From NCBI GenBank assembly GCA_963714795.1, contig CAVQPS010000011.1, positions 30,071 to 94,070 on the forward strand: DNA of 64,000 nt. The letters are read 5' to 3'. This DNA is from DATIXJ01 sp963714795 (lineage in GTDB: Bacteria > Bacteroidota > Ignavibacteria > UBA10030 > SZUA-254). The notes below the pieces were generated by a model. It was not told where the DNA came from. It did not search any database and saw only the letters and a program-made list of their open reading frames with translations. Every line of letters begins with the position of its first letter. Position 1 is the stretch's first letter. Positions 19,739 to 27,395 of this stretch are shown here, piece by piece. The translations under genes were made by a program, and so were the position numbers.

Positions 19739-19955
19739 TTGAAATGGCTGAGTCGGCAGAAAGTCAAGCTGATACCTAGAATTCGTTATTCAATTACTTC
19801 GTAGTCCCGGAATACTTTCAGCGCAAAAAAGTTATGCGCAACCAAAAACTCACACCATAAGGCATTTTGAGTCACCTCTCAATGAAACAAAACCGGAGAG
19901 TAATCGTATCCGGAACAGAAACCCTCCGAAAGATCACATTGAAAGGTGCCTGCAA
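19739..19955. other. Intergenic stretch of about 215 bases
   Basis: No gene or clear hairpin terminator was seen. The only usable signal is GAAAGG at 19941-19946, nine bases before the DUF5694 start. Confidence 0.4.
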
Positions 19956-20766
19956 ATGACAAATCGATACATTTTGATATTCGCTCTGGTGATTGGAAGC
20001 CTGATCAGCGCTCTGTCACAGCAACCAACCGCCGGGCGTGCCGAAATTCTGGTGCTCGGAGTCTACCACATGGCAAATCCGGGGCACGACATTTACAACA
20101 TGAAAGCCGACGACGTTCTTGCCCCGAAACGCCAAACCGAAATCACCCGGCTCATCGACGTGTTGAAAAAATTCCATCCGACAAAAATTGCGATTGAGGC
20201 CGGGGTCGGCAGTCAGCGGGTCGAGAAAGAATATTCCGATTATCTCGCCGGAAGATATACACTGACGAACAACGAGACCAATCAAATCGGATACCGGCTC
20301 GCCAAAGAACTTGGCCATCACGAAATCTACCCGGTCGATGTCGAGGGCGATTTCCCCTGGCAACGGCTTGCCAATTACGCAAAAGCCAATGGTATCTCGG
20401 CAAAGCTCGATTCGATCAGTGCGGGCTGGGGCAAGCTGGTTCAGGAGCAAAGCGACATCCTGCAATCGCACACTATACTCGAAACGCTGGAGTACATGAA
20501 TTCCGATGCGAGGGCGGCAAAAGACATGTCGTTGTATTACGCTACCGTTTCTTTCGGAGATCCGTCTGAGTATGCAGGGCCTGACCTGTTGGCGGCATGG
20601 TATCAGAGAAACATTCGCATTTATAATAATATCGTGAACCTGATCGAATCTCCGAACGAAAGAATTCTGGTAATCTATGGCTCCGGTCATCTTCGGATGG
20701 TTACGGCAGGACATTGCCGATGACGCCGGCGTGCAATTGCGTAAGCTCGACGATTTTGTGAAATGA
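19956..20766 (+). CDS. DUF5694 exported protein, one frameshift at the 3' end
   Basis: This is a secreted or periplasmic protein. It begins with a signal peptide (MTNRYILIFALVIGSLISAL). The body has ILVLGVYHMANPGHDIYNMK, DVLAPKRQTEITRLIDVLKK and FHPTKIAIEAG, the characteristic opening of DUF5694, a family distantly like TraB/PrgY haem-binding-like proteins (LGxxH plus ExG). Near the end, GSGH is followed by one extra base (20691-20694). In the other frame the natural tail is GWLRQDIADDAGVQLRKLDD, ending at 20766. Corrected length is 269 residues or so. No function is established for the family. Confidence 0.85.
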
Positions 20767-20929
20767 TATTACGCCCGGCATGGTTTGATTCGCCGGTAAA
20801 TAAAGCCAGATCACCAAACGGATCCTTCCGGCAATACACCCGCTTCATTGAAATATAATCTTTGGAATTCGATTCAGCATTTGGTACTTTTGCAAGAAGT
20901 CATGTGCCATTTTTGAAGCGAGATCTCCA

Positions 20930-21543
20930 ATGATTAAATCAACATTGACACTTATTTTTCTGCTGGCAGGTTGTTTGATGAGTTTCGGACAAACAAATAA
21001 CTTGAATCATGTTGGATCCGCCGGCAACGACACACTGAACCTTTCATCAAAAATAATGACTGGTTTCCGAAAAACAACCGGAGAGAATATCATTTCCGGG
21101 ACAATTTCTTTGCCGGACGGAAAAACTCCTGCAAAAGATGCAATACTTTCTGTTTGGCAAACTGCACAAAAGGAGATTACGTCGAAGGCGGCGGCGGAGC
21201 CGGCGAAGAACATCCGCGTATTCACGGAAGAATGAAATCCGGTTTTGACGGCAAATACGAGTTTCGTACTATTAAGCCGGGACCATATCCGAGCAACAGC
21301 ACTCCGGCACACGTTCACGGACATATCTCTGCCCCAGGCTTTCCCGAGTATCCACTTGTCTATTATTTTGAAGGTGATAAATTGATCACCGATAAAAATC
21401 GCGCAAAGCTCAATCACAATCGCGGCGGGACACCTTCCATAATACAATTAAAAAAAGATAGTAACGGAGTATTCGTCGGCCACCGGGACTTCATACTGGA
21501 GTATGTCAAACCCTCAGACGAGACAATGAAGTTACAATGGTGA
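20930..21543 (+). CDS. Secreted intradiol dioxygenase-like protein, one frameshift
   Basis: It has an N-terminal signal (MIKSTLTLIFLLAGCLMSFG), possibly a lipoprotein at the Cys. It continues ISGTISLPDGKTPAKDAILS VWQT. One missing base near 21161-21166 then shifts the frame, and the rest reads TKGDYVEGGGGAGEEHPRIH, GKYEFRTIKPGPYP, PAHVHGHISAPG. The Tyr in GDY, the Tyr in GPYP and the His pair in HVHGH correspond to the two Tyr and two His iron ligands of protocatechuate/catechol dioxygenases. Corrected length is about 204 residues. The substrate is unknown, and extracytoplasmic members of this fold are poorly studied. Confidence 0.8.
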
Positions 21544-21618
21544 TTCATCGGTAAAGCGGCAGATTCTATCGCCGGCAACGAAGGTTACTCCAAGGCATAG
21601 GAACCACCGGAGGATCTT

Positions 21619-22017
21619 ATGAACAAGAACAAAGTGATTATTCTTTATCTCATCATGTTCATTAATCATGTGGCTCACGTTTTCGAAGAAATCTGGGGAC
21701 GATTCTGGATATTGAATAGAGTCGGTCTCGGTTTTTTTTTAACAATCAATGCGCTTCTTTTCTGCATTCCGGTCATTTTATTTTATTTTGTTCTGAAGAA
21801 TAAACGGTGGGCATACATGCTGAGTATGATCTATGCTGCATTTATGGCTTTGCAAGGTGTTGGCCACTCTATCGCAACCATCATGACCGGGAAATATTTC
21901 GACGGGTTTGCCGGCGGGTTTACCGGCATTGGACTTTTTCTTATCGGATCTTTGTTGATTTATTATCTTTGGATTGAGAGACCAATAACTTCACAGAAGA
22001 CAGTTATACAGTCTTGA
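21619..22017 (+). CDS. Small membrane protein, HXXEE-like
   Basis: The product is 132 residues with four hydrophobic segments. The first carries MFINHVAHVFEEIWGRF, resembling the His-x-x-Glu-Glu motif that names the HXXEE family of integral membrane proteins. A second conserved-looking His occurs in GVGHSIATIM. GGAGG lies seven bases upstream of the ATG (accaccGGAGGatctt). The family assignment rests on the motif alone. Function unknown. Confidence 0.65.
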   Translation: MNKNKVIILYLIMFINHVAHVFEEIWGRFWILNRVGLGFFLTINALLFCIPVILFYFVLKNKRWAYMLSMIYAAFMALQGVGHSIATIMTGKYFDGFAGGFTGIGLFLIGSLLIYYLWIERPITSQKTVIQS

Positions 22018-22081
22018 CAATAGCTTCGATTTTCAGTATGTTCGTTTCGACTATCGGAGGATAGCCGGAGAAAACACCGTG
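22012..22081 (+). repeat. Dispersed leader repeat with promoter, copy 2
   Basis: This is the second copy of the 70-base leader at 15288-15357. It has TTGACA at 22014-22019, 17 bases, then TATGTT at 22037-22042, then GGAGGAT and GCCGGAGAAA. It overlaps the last codons of the HXXEE-like gene and lies about 100 bases before the DinB/ClbS-like gene, so it could drive that gene. Confidence 0.7.
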
Positions 22082-22183
22082 GAGCATCATTCCATCCAAC
22101 GTTCTTACAAATGATTCGAAGTTCTCTATTGTCAGTTCACACATTCATTCACTGAAACCAACAAACAGAAAACTAATAATCAT

Positions 22184-22708
22184 ATGGGCCGGCGGCTTCG
22201 GCAAAAAGAACTTCTCGAGGAAATCCAATTCGAACGTAAAATGTTGGATGAGGCACTTGCATCTGTTCCGGCGCGCCTGATGACGAAGTCGGGCGTGACA
22301 CGCGGCGGCTGGTCGGTCAAAGACATCCTTGCACACCTTGTCGAATGGCAGGAAATGAATCTCAACTGGTATGCTGCAGGACTCCGGGGCGAGAAACCTG
22401 CAATGCCTGCACCGGGATTTACATTGAGAGATCTCCCGCGTCTCAACGGGATGATCTACCGAAAACACCATCGCCGGTCGCTTCAGGCGGTTCTGGACGA
22501 CTATCGTTCATACCATGAGCGAATCGTCGCCCTCATCAAGAATCTATCCGATACTGACCTGATAACTCTGGAGCGATTTTCATGGACCGGTCCTTCATGG
22601 ACATTGAACGATTATCTCCGGGCAAGCACAGCAGCGCATTACTTGTGGGCACGCACCCGCATCCGACGGTGGTGGAAGAAACAAGCAAAAAACATTGTCG
22701 GGAAATAA
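22184..22708 (+). CDS. ClbS/DfsB (DinB-like) four-helix protein
   Basis: This is a cytoplasmic protein of 174 residues, all helical. GWSVKDILAHLVEWQEMN matches the ClbS/DfsB/DUF1706 pattern (WS.KD...H...W), and the tail contains AAHYLWARTRIRRWWKKQ, with the second conserved His. The family belongs to the DinB superfamily of bundle proteins; the studied member ClbS is a cyclopropane hydrolase that protects against colibactin. Whether this one is an enzyme cannot be told. It follows the second leader repeat. Confidence 0.8.
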   Translation: MGRRLRQKELLEEIQFERKMLDEALASVPARLMTKSGVTRGGWSVKDILAHLVEWQEMNLNWYAAGLRGEKPAMPAPGFTLRDLPRLNGMIYRKHHRRSLQAVLDDYRSYHERIVALIKNLSDTDLITLERFSWTGPSWTLNDYLRASTAAHYLWARTRIRRWWKKQAKNIVGK

Positions 22709-22773
22709 AGCCGATGGAAATAACGATCGCGACGATTCATCAGATAAAGAAATCCAATCCCATCAAATGTACA

Positions 22774-23238
22774 ATGACTCGAATAGCACAAATCATAATT
22801 GCACTTTTGTTGTTCTCCATTTTTATCGGATGCCCCAGGAGTAACATTATTGGCAACTTTCCGTCGAACGCGAATTTCGTTGTCGATACACTGATTCCCT
22901 CCATTTCCATCGAAGCGTATCACGACAGCGTCCGCTGGGCACGCGTTTATTGCATCGTGAAATATCATTATACGGAATTCGCCGGAACGCTCGAAAATCT
23001 TTCATTTACCTACCTGGAAATAAACTCCGATTTTGTCAACAAACCGAAAACTCCGGATCCGAAAAATGTTTTCAAACGATGGGACGGCGGCTTCTGGATT
23101 CGCGACAGTCTCATCAATGTCGATACCGCAACAATAAATCTGACGTTGCGGGGTTTATTTTATCACGACACGCTACAGTCGGAACCGATCGGAACATTCA
23201 TATCGAATAAGACAATGCGGATACCCATAATCCGTTAA
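22774..23238 (+). CDS. Small lipoprotein of unknown function
   Basis: The product is 154 residues from the ATG at 22774. This start is preferred to longer in-frame extensions that overlap the ClbS-like gene, because it places a signal and lipobox (IIALLLFSIFIGC) at the N-terminus. The mature part looks like a single beta-sandwich domain. No family was recognised. Confidence 0.6.
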   Translation: MTRIAQIIIALLLFSIFIGCPRSNIIGNFPSNANFVVDTLIPSISIEAYHDSVRWARVYCIVKYHYTEFAGTLENLSFTYLEINSDFVNKPKTPDPKNVFKRWDGGFWIRDSLINVDTATINLTLRGLFYHDTLQSEPIGTFISNKTMRIPIIR

Positions 23239-23394
23239 GATATCATTCTCAGTGAAATACAATTCATCAATCCTTATTCATATTAAAAACAAATCAGAAT
23301 TTACTTCCCATTTCCAAACATTTTGTTCTACAATTTGTTATCTTTCTCAACAAATAATACAGTAGAAGCACAATACTAAAAACACAAAAACTCT

Positions 23395-23961
23395 ATGAAC
23401 AGATTACTGACTGTCGCATCGAGGGAGGATATTCTTCCCCAATATCGTGAAACCCCGATCGGGCATCTGCTCGAATATCACAATCTCAACCGGGAATTCA
23501 AATCGTATTCAAGCGCCGAGTTGTTAATCGGCATGTGCATGGATAACCGGAAGCATCTTCACATTCCGGATAATTTTGCATTCATCATCCGCACCGGCGG
23601 AGCTAATTTGCGGTACAGCGAATTCAAAGTCTCATATGCGATTTCCGTCGGCGGCGTGCGATGCATCGCGTTAATCGGGCATACGCAATGCGGAATGGTC
23701 AATCTCATCGCGCGGAAAGAGCAATTCGTTCAGGGACTTGTCAAAGCTGCGGGTTGGGAAGAGCAATCTGCCGAAGAACATTTTTTTCACTTCGCCCCGA
23801 TGTTCGAGATCGGCAATGAAGTCGATTTTATATTGAGTGAAGTAAAACGATTGCGGTTGCGGTACCCCAAAATTCTGGTCGCCCCGTTGATGTACCGCGT
23901 GGAAGACAATCGTCTTTACCTCATACAGGAAAGCCCCGGAAGCGGGACTGAACGCCGTTAG
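23395..23961 (+). CDS. Beta-class carbonic anhydrase
   Basis: This is a zinc enzyme interconverting CO2 and bicarbonate, probably cytoplasmic as no signal is visible. The zinc and catalytic motifs are complete: C-x-D-x-R as CMDNR (Cys48, Asp50, Arg52) and H-x-x-C as HTQC (His96, Cys99). Length 188 is at the short end of the class. The gene stands alone, with a 156-base AT-rich stretch before it and a candidate terminator after it. Confidence 0.88.
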   Translation: MNRLLTVASREDILPQYRETPIGHLLEYHNLNREFKSYSSAELLIGMCMDNRKHLHIPDNFAFIIRTGGANLRYSEFKVSYAISVGGVRCIALIGHTQCGMVNLIARKEQFVQGLVKAAGWEEQSAEEHFFHFAPMFEIGNEVDFILSEVKRLRLRYPKILVAPLMYRVEDNRLYLIQESPGSGTERR

Positions 23962-23994
23962 GTAAGAAGCTCATAGAATTCATTCAATATTCAC

Positions 23995-24022
23995 TCCTGC
24001 CGAATGTGGGAGCGGTTTTTTT
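23995..24022 (+). terminator. Candidate terminator after the carbonic anhydrase gene
   Basis: ACTCC and GGAG can pair around GAATG-containing loop sequence, and seven T residues follow at 24016-24022. The stem is short, so the call rests mainly on the T run and position. Confidence 0.4.
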
Positions 24023-24070
24023 ACATCACTGCTACACCCTTTCTACTAAATTGAAAAAAGGAAATTATTT

Positions 24071-25657
24071 ATGAAAAGAATTCACGTCGCGATATCTATT
24101 ACAATAATTCTTCTGCTGTTTGCTGGCAATATACTTTTTTCACAAAATACGTCCGGGTTAAGAATTGATCCGATGCAGTTTGTATCGCTCAAAGAAGTCC
24201 GCAACATCACCCGGACATTGGGTAAGGAATTTTATCCGGGATTGGATTACGCAAAGATTCCGGTTCTGTTTTACAGACCGAATGTACAGGAAATTCTTAT
24301 TAATTATCCTCACCAGCCGAAAGGATTTTCCATCTATAACGGTTTCAGTCCTTTCACGGATGAAATTATTTATGTGAGGAACGACACGACCATGTTTTCT
24401 ATCGATGATCAGAACACGAGCACCGATATAGAAGGTATACCGGTTCTTGTCGTGGCTGATTATTATTCCAGAATGAGAAACCAGCTCACGGATATTATCA
24501 GAAACCGGGACAGCGATTTCATTTCTGACTGGCTCAATAAATGGAATTTTATTCCGTCCCCGTATGATGAAATCAGAATGATCTTGCATGAAGGATTTCA
24601 TGTTTATCAAGACAAGAAAGCACCGAATAAATATGCGAACGAAGCGATGGTCGCCTCCTATCCTCTTCTTGATCCGGTCAATAATGCACTCTATGTATTG
24701 GAAGGAAATATATTGCGCGATGCCCTCTTCGCTGAAGATGCGAAGACGAAAAAGGAAAAGATCAATGAATTTGTCGCAGTCCGCACGTACCGTCAATCGC
24801 TCTTGCAATCCGACATGACCGATTACGAAAATCTGAATGAATATGTCGAGGGAACCGCAAAATATATCGAGTACAAATTTCTGAAAACCGGAGAAACGGT
24901 GAAACCCATCGACGAAATGCATTATCAAAACGGATTCAACGGGTACAAGGGAATTTTATCCGGACAATTTAAAACAGAAATAGAGGATATGGTTAAAATA
25001 GTTTCCGTCAGCGACAACCGTTTTGGGAACAAATTCGGAGCCGGACCGATGCGATACCGGTTATATTATTTGGGAGCTTGCCAGGCGCTTTTGCTCGACG
25101 ATATTATGCCTGCATGGAAAACGAAAATTTTTGAAGACAGCGTTTATTTGTGCGATTTGTTGAAACGTTCCGTTAATTTAAACGAACAAGAAAATAAACA
25201 ATATCTGGAACAGGCAAAAGCCGATTACGGATACGACCGGATCTATCAGGAAAAATTACAATTCGAACAGGAAGGAAATCAAAAGATACAGGAACAGTTG
25301 AATGTCATCCTCAATACAAAGAATACGCTGGTAACTATTTCATATCTTCAGTATCCTGATAAGATAGGTATGTCCTATACACCGTTCGGCGTCACGCAGG
25401 TCGGCAAGGGATCGGCAATTTATGACATGGTCCCGGTCGAGGTTCATTTCGATAAGAATGTCGTGCTCAAAATGAAGAAAGTTATCCCGGTTTATCTTGA
25501 CAAATCCAAGAAAGAAATATCGTTTGCAATTGCTACACTTCCCGCAAATATTGAATCATATTCCGGCGATATACTGGATACGGATGAATTCAATTTAGCG
25601 AGCGTAAAAACCGAGATCACAAAAGAAAACAATCATATCATGATTCGACTGAAATGA
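24071..25657 (+). CDS. Exported putative zinc metalloprotease (HEGFH), unassigned family
   Basis: The product is 528 residues with a signal peptide (VAISITIILLLFAGNILFSQ). A zinc-peptidase motif HEGFH lies at residues 173-177, preceded by DEIRMIL. A plausible third ligand is Glu260 in NEYVEGTAKYIEY, about 85 residues on, the arrangement of gluzincin-type peptidases. The rest is not recognised. The C-terminal 150 residues look beta-rich and separate. Because the third ligand is inferred from spacing only, a non-peptidase metal-binding role is possible. It is a single-gene unit preceded by AAAGGAAA. Confidence 0.65.
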   Translation: MKRIHVAISITIILLLFAGNILFSQNTSGLRIDPMQFVSLKEVRNITRTLGKEFYPGLDYAKIPVLFYRPNVQEILINYPHQPKGFSIYNGFSPFTDEIIYVRNDTTMFSIDDQNTSTDIEGIPVLVVADYYSRMRNQLTDIIRNRDSDFISDWLNKWNFIPSPYDEIRMILHEGFHVYQDKKAPNKYANEAMVASYPLLDPVNNALYVLEGNILRDALFAEDAKTKKEKINEFVAVRTYRQSLLQSDMTDYENLNEYVEGTAKYIEYKFLKTGETVKPIDEMHYQNGFNGYKGILSGQFKTEIEDMVKIVSVSDNRFGNKFGAGPMRYRLYYLGACQALLLDDIMPAWKTKIFEDSVYLCDLLKRSVNLNEQENKQYLEQAKADYGYDRIYQEKLQFEQEGNQKIQEQLNVILNTKNTLVTISYLQYPDKIGMSYTPFGVTQVGKGSAIYDMVPVEVHFDKNVVLKMKKVIPVYLDKSKKEISFAIATLPANIESYSGDILDTDEFNLASVKTEITKENNHIMIRLK

Positions 25658-25746
25658 AACACCATATTCGGAAGTTCGAACGCAATGCTCAATCAATCCG
25701 AATACATTTAAATACTATTTAAAAAATTTTGAACAAAGGACTTACT

Positions 25747-26250
25747 ATGAAAGCACGTTTCAAATTCATCGGAAGCGCTATTCTCCTGCTCGCAATCTTC
25801 AGCAATGCTCATCTTTTCGCTCAGGATTGGACGTTGCAACTGACCGGAGAGATGAAAAATCCTCAAACGCTTACGCCAAAAGATTTTTCATCCTTTCCCC
25901 GGACCACCGTTTTCGGAATCGATCACGACGGCAAACGGAACGAATATGAAGGCGTGTCGCTATACAACCTCCTTGCCAAAGGCGGTGTTCCGACGGGAGA
26001 CAGTTTACATGGAAAAAATCTTCTTCTCTATCTTCAAGCCGAAGCGTTGGACGGATACAAAGTTATTTATGCTTTGCCGGAAATCGATACCCTTTTTACC
26101 AACAATACAATACTTGTTGCCGATAAGAAAAACGGCGCGATGTTAGATTCAAAAGAGGGTCCGTTGCAAATTATTGTCCCTGCGGAAAAGAAACATTCCC
26201 GATGGATCCGGCAGTTGAAAACTTTGAATATTTTGCGAAGCAAGCAGTAA
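25747..26250 (+). CDS. Exported molybdopterin-binding-domain (sulfite-oxidase fold) protein
   Basis: The product is 167 residues from the ATG at 25747, which has AAAGGA six bases upstream. A signal peptide (FKFIGSAILLLAIFSNAHLF) precedes a domain with LTGEMKNPQTLTPKDFSSFP, YEGVSLYNLLAKGGVP and GPLQIIVPAEKKHSRWIRQL. These are the usual landmarks of the SUOX/YedY-like fold (the (Y/F).G..L..LL turn and the GP.R/Q.(I/V)P..K....W(V/I) end). The molybdenum-ligand Cys is not seen in the expected region, so this may be a stand-alone domain without cofactor. Confidence 0.75.
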   Translation: MKARFKFIGSAILLLAIFSNAHLFAQDWTLQLTGEMKNPQTLTPKDFSSFPRTTVFGIDHDGKRNEYEGVSLYNLLAKGGVPTGDSLHGKNLLLYLQAEALDGYKVIYALPEIDTLFTNNTILVADKKNGAMLDSKEGPLQIIVPAEKKHSRWIRQLKTLNILRSKQ

Positions 26251-26272
26251 TGACTAAAAATAAATCGATACT

Positions 26273-26947
26273 ATGAAAAACAAATCAAGTGAAAAACTGA
26301 AGGTCATCATTACCGGCGCGACGGGAATGGTCGGTGAAGGAGTCGCACATGAATGTTTGCTTCACGAAAATGTCGATCAGGTTTTGATTATCAACAGAAA
26401 ACCGGGCGGTATGAGTCATCCAAAGCTCAAAGAAATCATACTTCCAGATTTTTTTAATCTCTCCGCAATCGAAAATCAACTTAAAGGATACACTGCATGT
26501 TTTTTCTGTCTGGGAGTTTCATCCGTCGGCATGAGTGAGACAGATTATACCCGTGTGACATATGACTTGACGATGAATGTCGCACGAACACTTTCGCGGC
26601 TGAATCCCGGCATGACGTTCTGCTATATTTCGGGAGCCGGAACCAACGAACATGGAAAAATGATGTGGGCACGCGTCAAGGGCAAAACCGAAAGCGATTT
26701 GACGAAGCTTCCGTTTAAAAGCGTCTATAATTTCCGTCCGGGAATCATCGAACCGACGAAAGGATTGAAGAACACGCTCAAACCGTATCGATATATCGGC
26801 TGGCTGTTGCCGTTGATCAGATTGATATTGCCGAACAGCATTTGTTCATTGAGAGAATTGGGACTTGCGATGATTCATTCAGTTGGGTATGGATATGATA
26901 AGCAGGTGCTCGAAGTAAAAAATATTAAGAAGCTGGCACAGAAATGA
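26273..26947 (+). CDS. NAD(P)-binding short-chain epimerase-like protein
   Basis: This is a cytoplasmic Rossmann-fold protein of 224 residues. The dinucleotide loop GATGMVGEG lies at residues 15-23 after VIITG. CYISGAGTNE and a following Lys (WARVKGKTE) fit the NAD(P)H-binding/NmrA-like atypical SDR group, and NFRPGIIEPT is the typical C-terminal landmark. Substrate unknown. It begins 22 bases after the molybdopterin-domain gene, suggesting co-transcription. Confidence 0.8.
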   Translation: MKNKSSEKLKVIITGATGMVGEGVAHECLLHENVDQVLIINRKPGGMSHPKLKEIILPDFFNLSAIENQLKGYTACFFCLGVSSVGMSETDYTRVTYDLTMNVARTLSRLNPGMTFCYISGAGTNEHGKMMWARVKGKTESDLTKLPFKSVYNFRPGIIEPTKGLKNTLKPYRYIGWLLPLIRLILPNSICSLRELGLAMIHSVGYGYDKQVLEVKNIKKLAQK

Positions 26948-27079
26948 TGTGAAACATTTCCGGAATAAAAAGCCGGTCATTAAACATTCATACTAACTCT
27001 TACAGGGACCACAATCAATCCGGGTTTGAGATAACTCCGTCCACGTCAAAAAACTATTATTCACAAAACCAGTCACGCC

Positions 27080-27337
27080 ATGATCGAAAAACTTCATCCT
27101 GAAACCCACCATGCAGAAGAAACACTTCGCAGGTCTATCGTAAAAACCATCAGTTACAGGGCGGTTATTTTAATTCTCGACTTTACTTCGATTTATTTGT
27201 TTACCGGGCAAGCTAAGATAGCGTTTGGTTTTATGATCATCAGTAATATTTATACGACAGTCGGTTATTTTTTCCATGAACGAATCTGGGATAAAATACG
27301 GTGGGGTAAAATAGTTTATAAGAAAGCTGTTGAATAA
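27080..27337 (+). CDS. DUF2061 small membrane protein
   Basis: The product is 85 residues with two hydrophobic helices. RRSIVKTISYRAVILILDFT, then YLFTG, ISNIYTTVGYFFHERIWDKI and the basic end match DUF2061. In other bacteria this domain often accompanies sulfate-assimilation genes or cysNC; none is present here. It faces the TonB-type receptor convergently. Confidence 0.85.
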   Translation: MIEKLHPETHHAEETLRRSIVKTISYRAVILILDFTSIYLFTGQAKIAFGFMIISNIYTTVGYFFHERIWDKIRWGKIVYKKAVE

Positions 27338-27395
27338 TGAACCGGTAAAATCTCAAGAGGTGGAATCCGCCGGGTTGCTTTTCTCCAACAAAATT

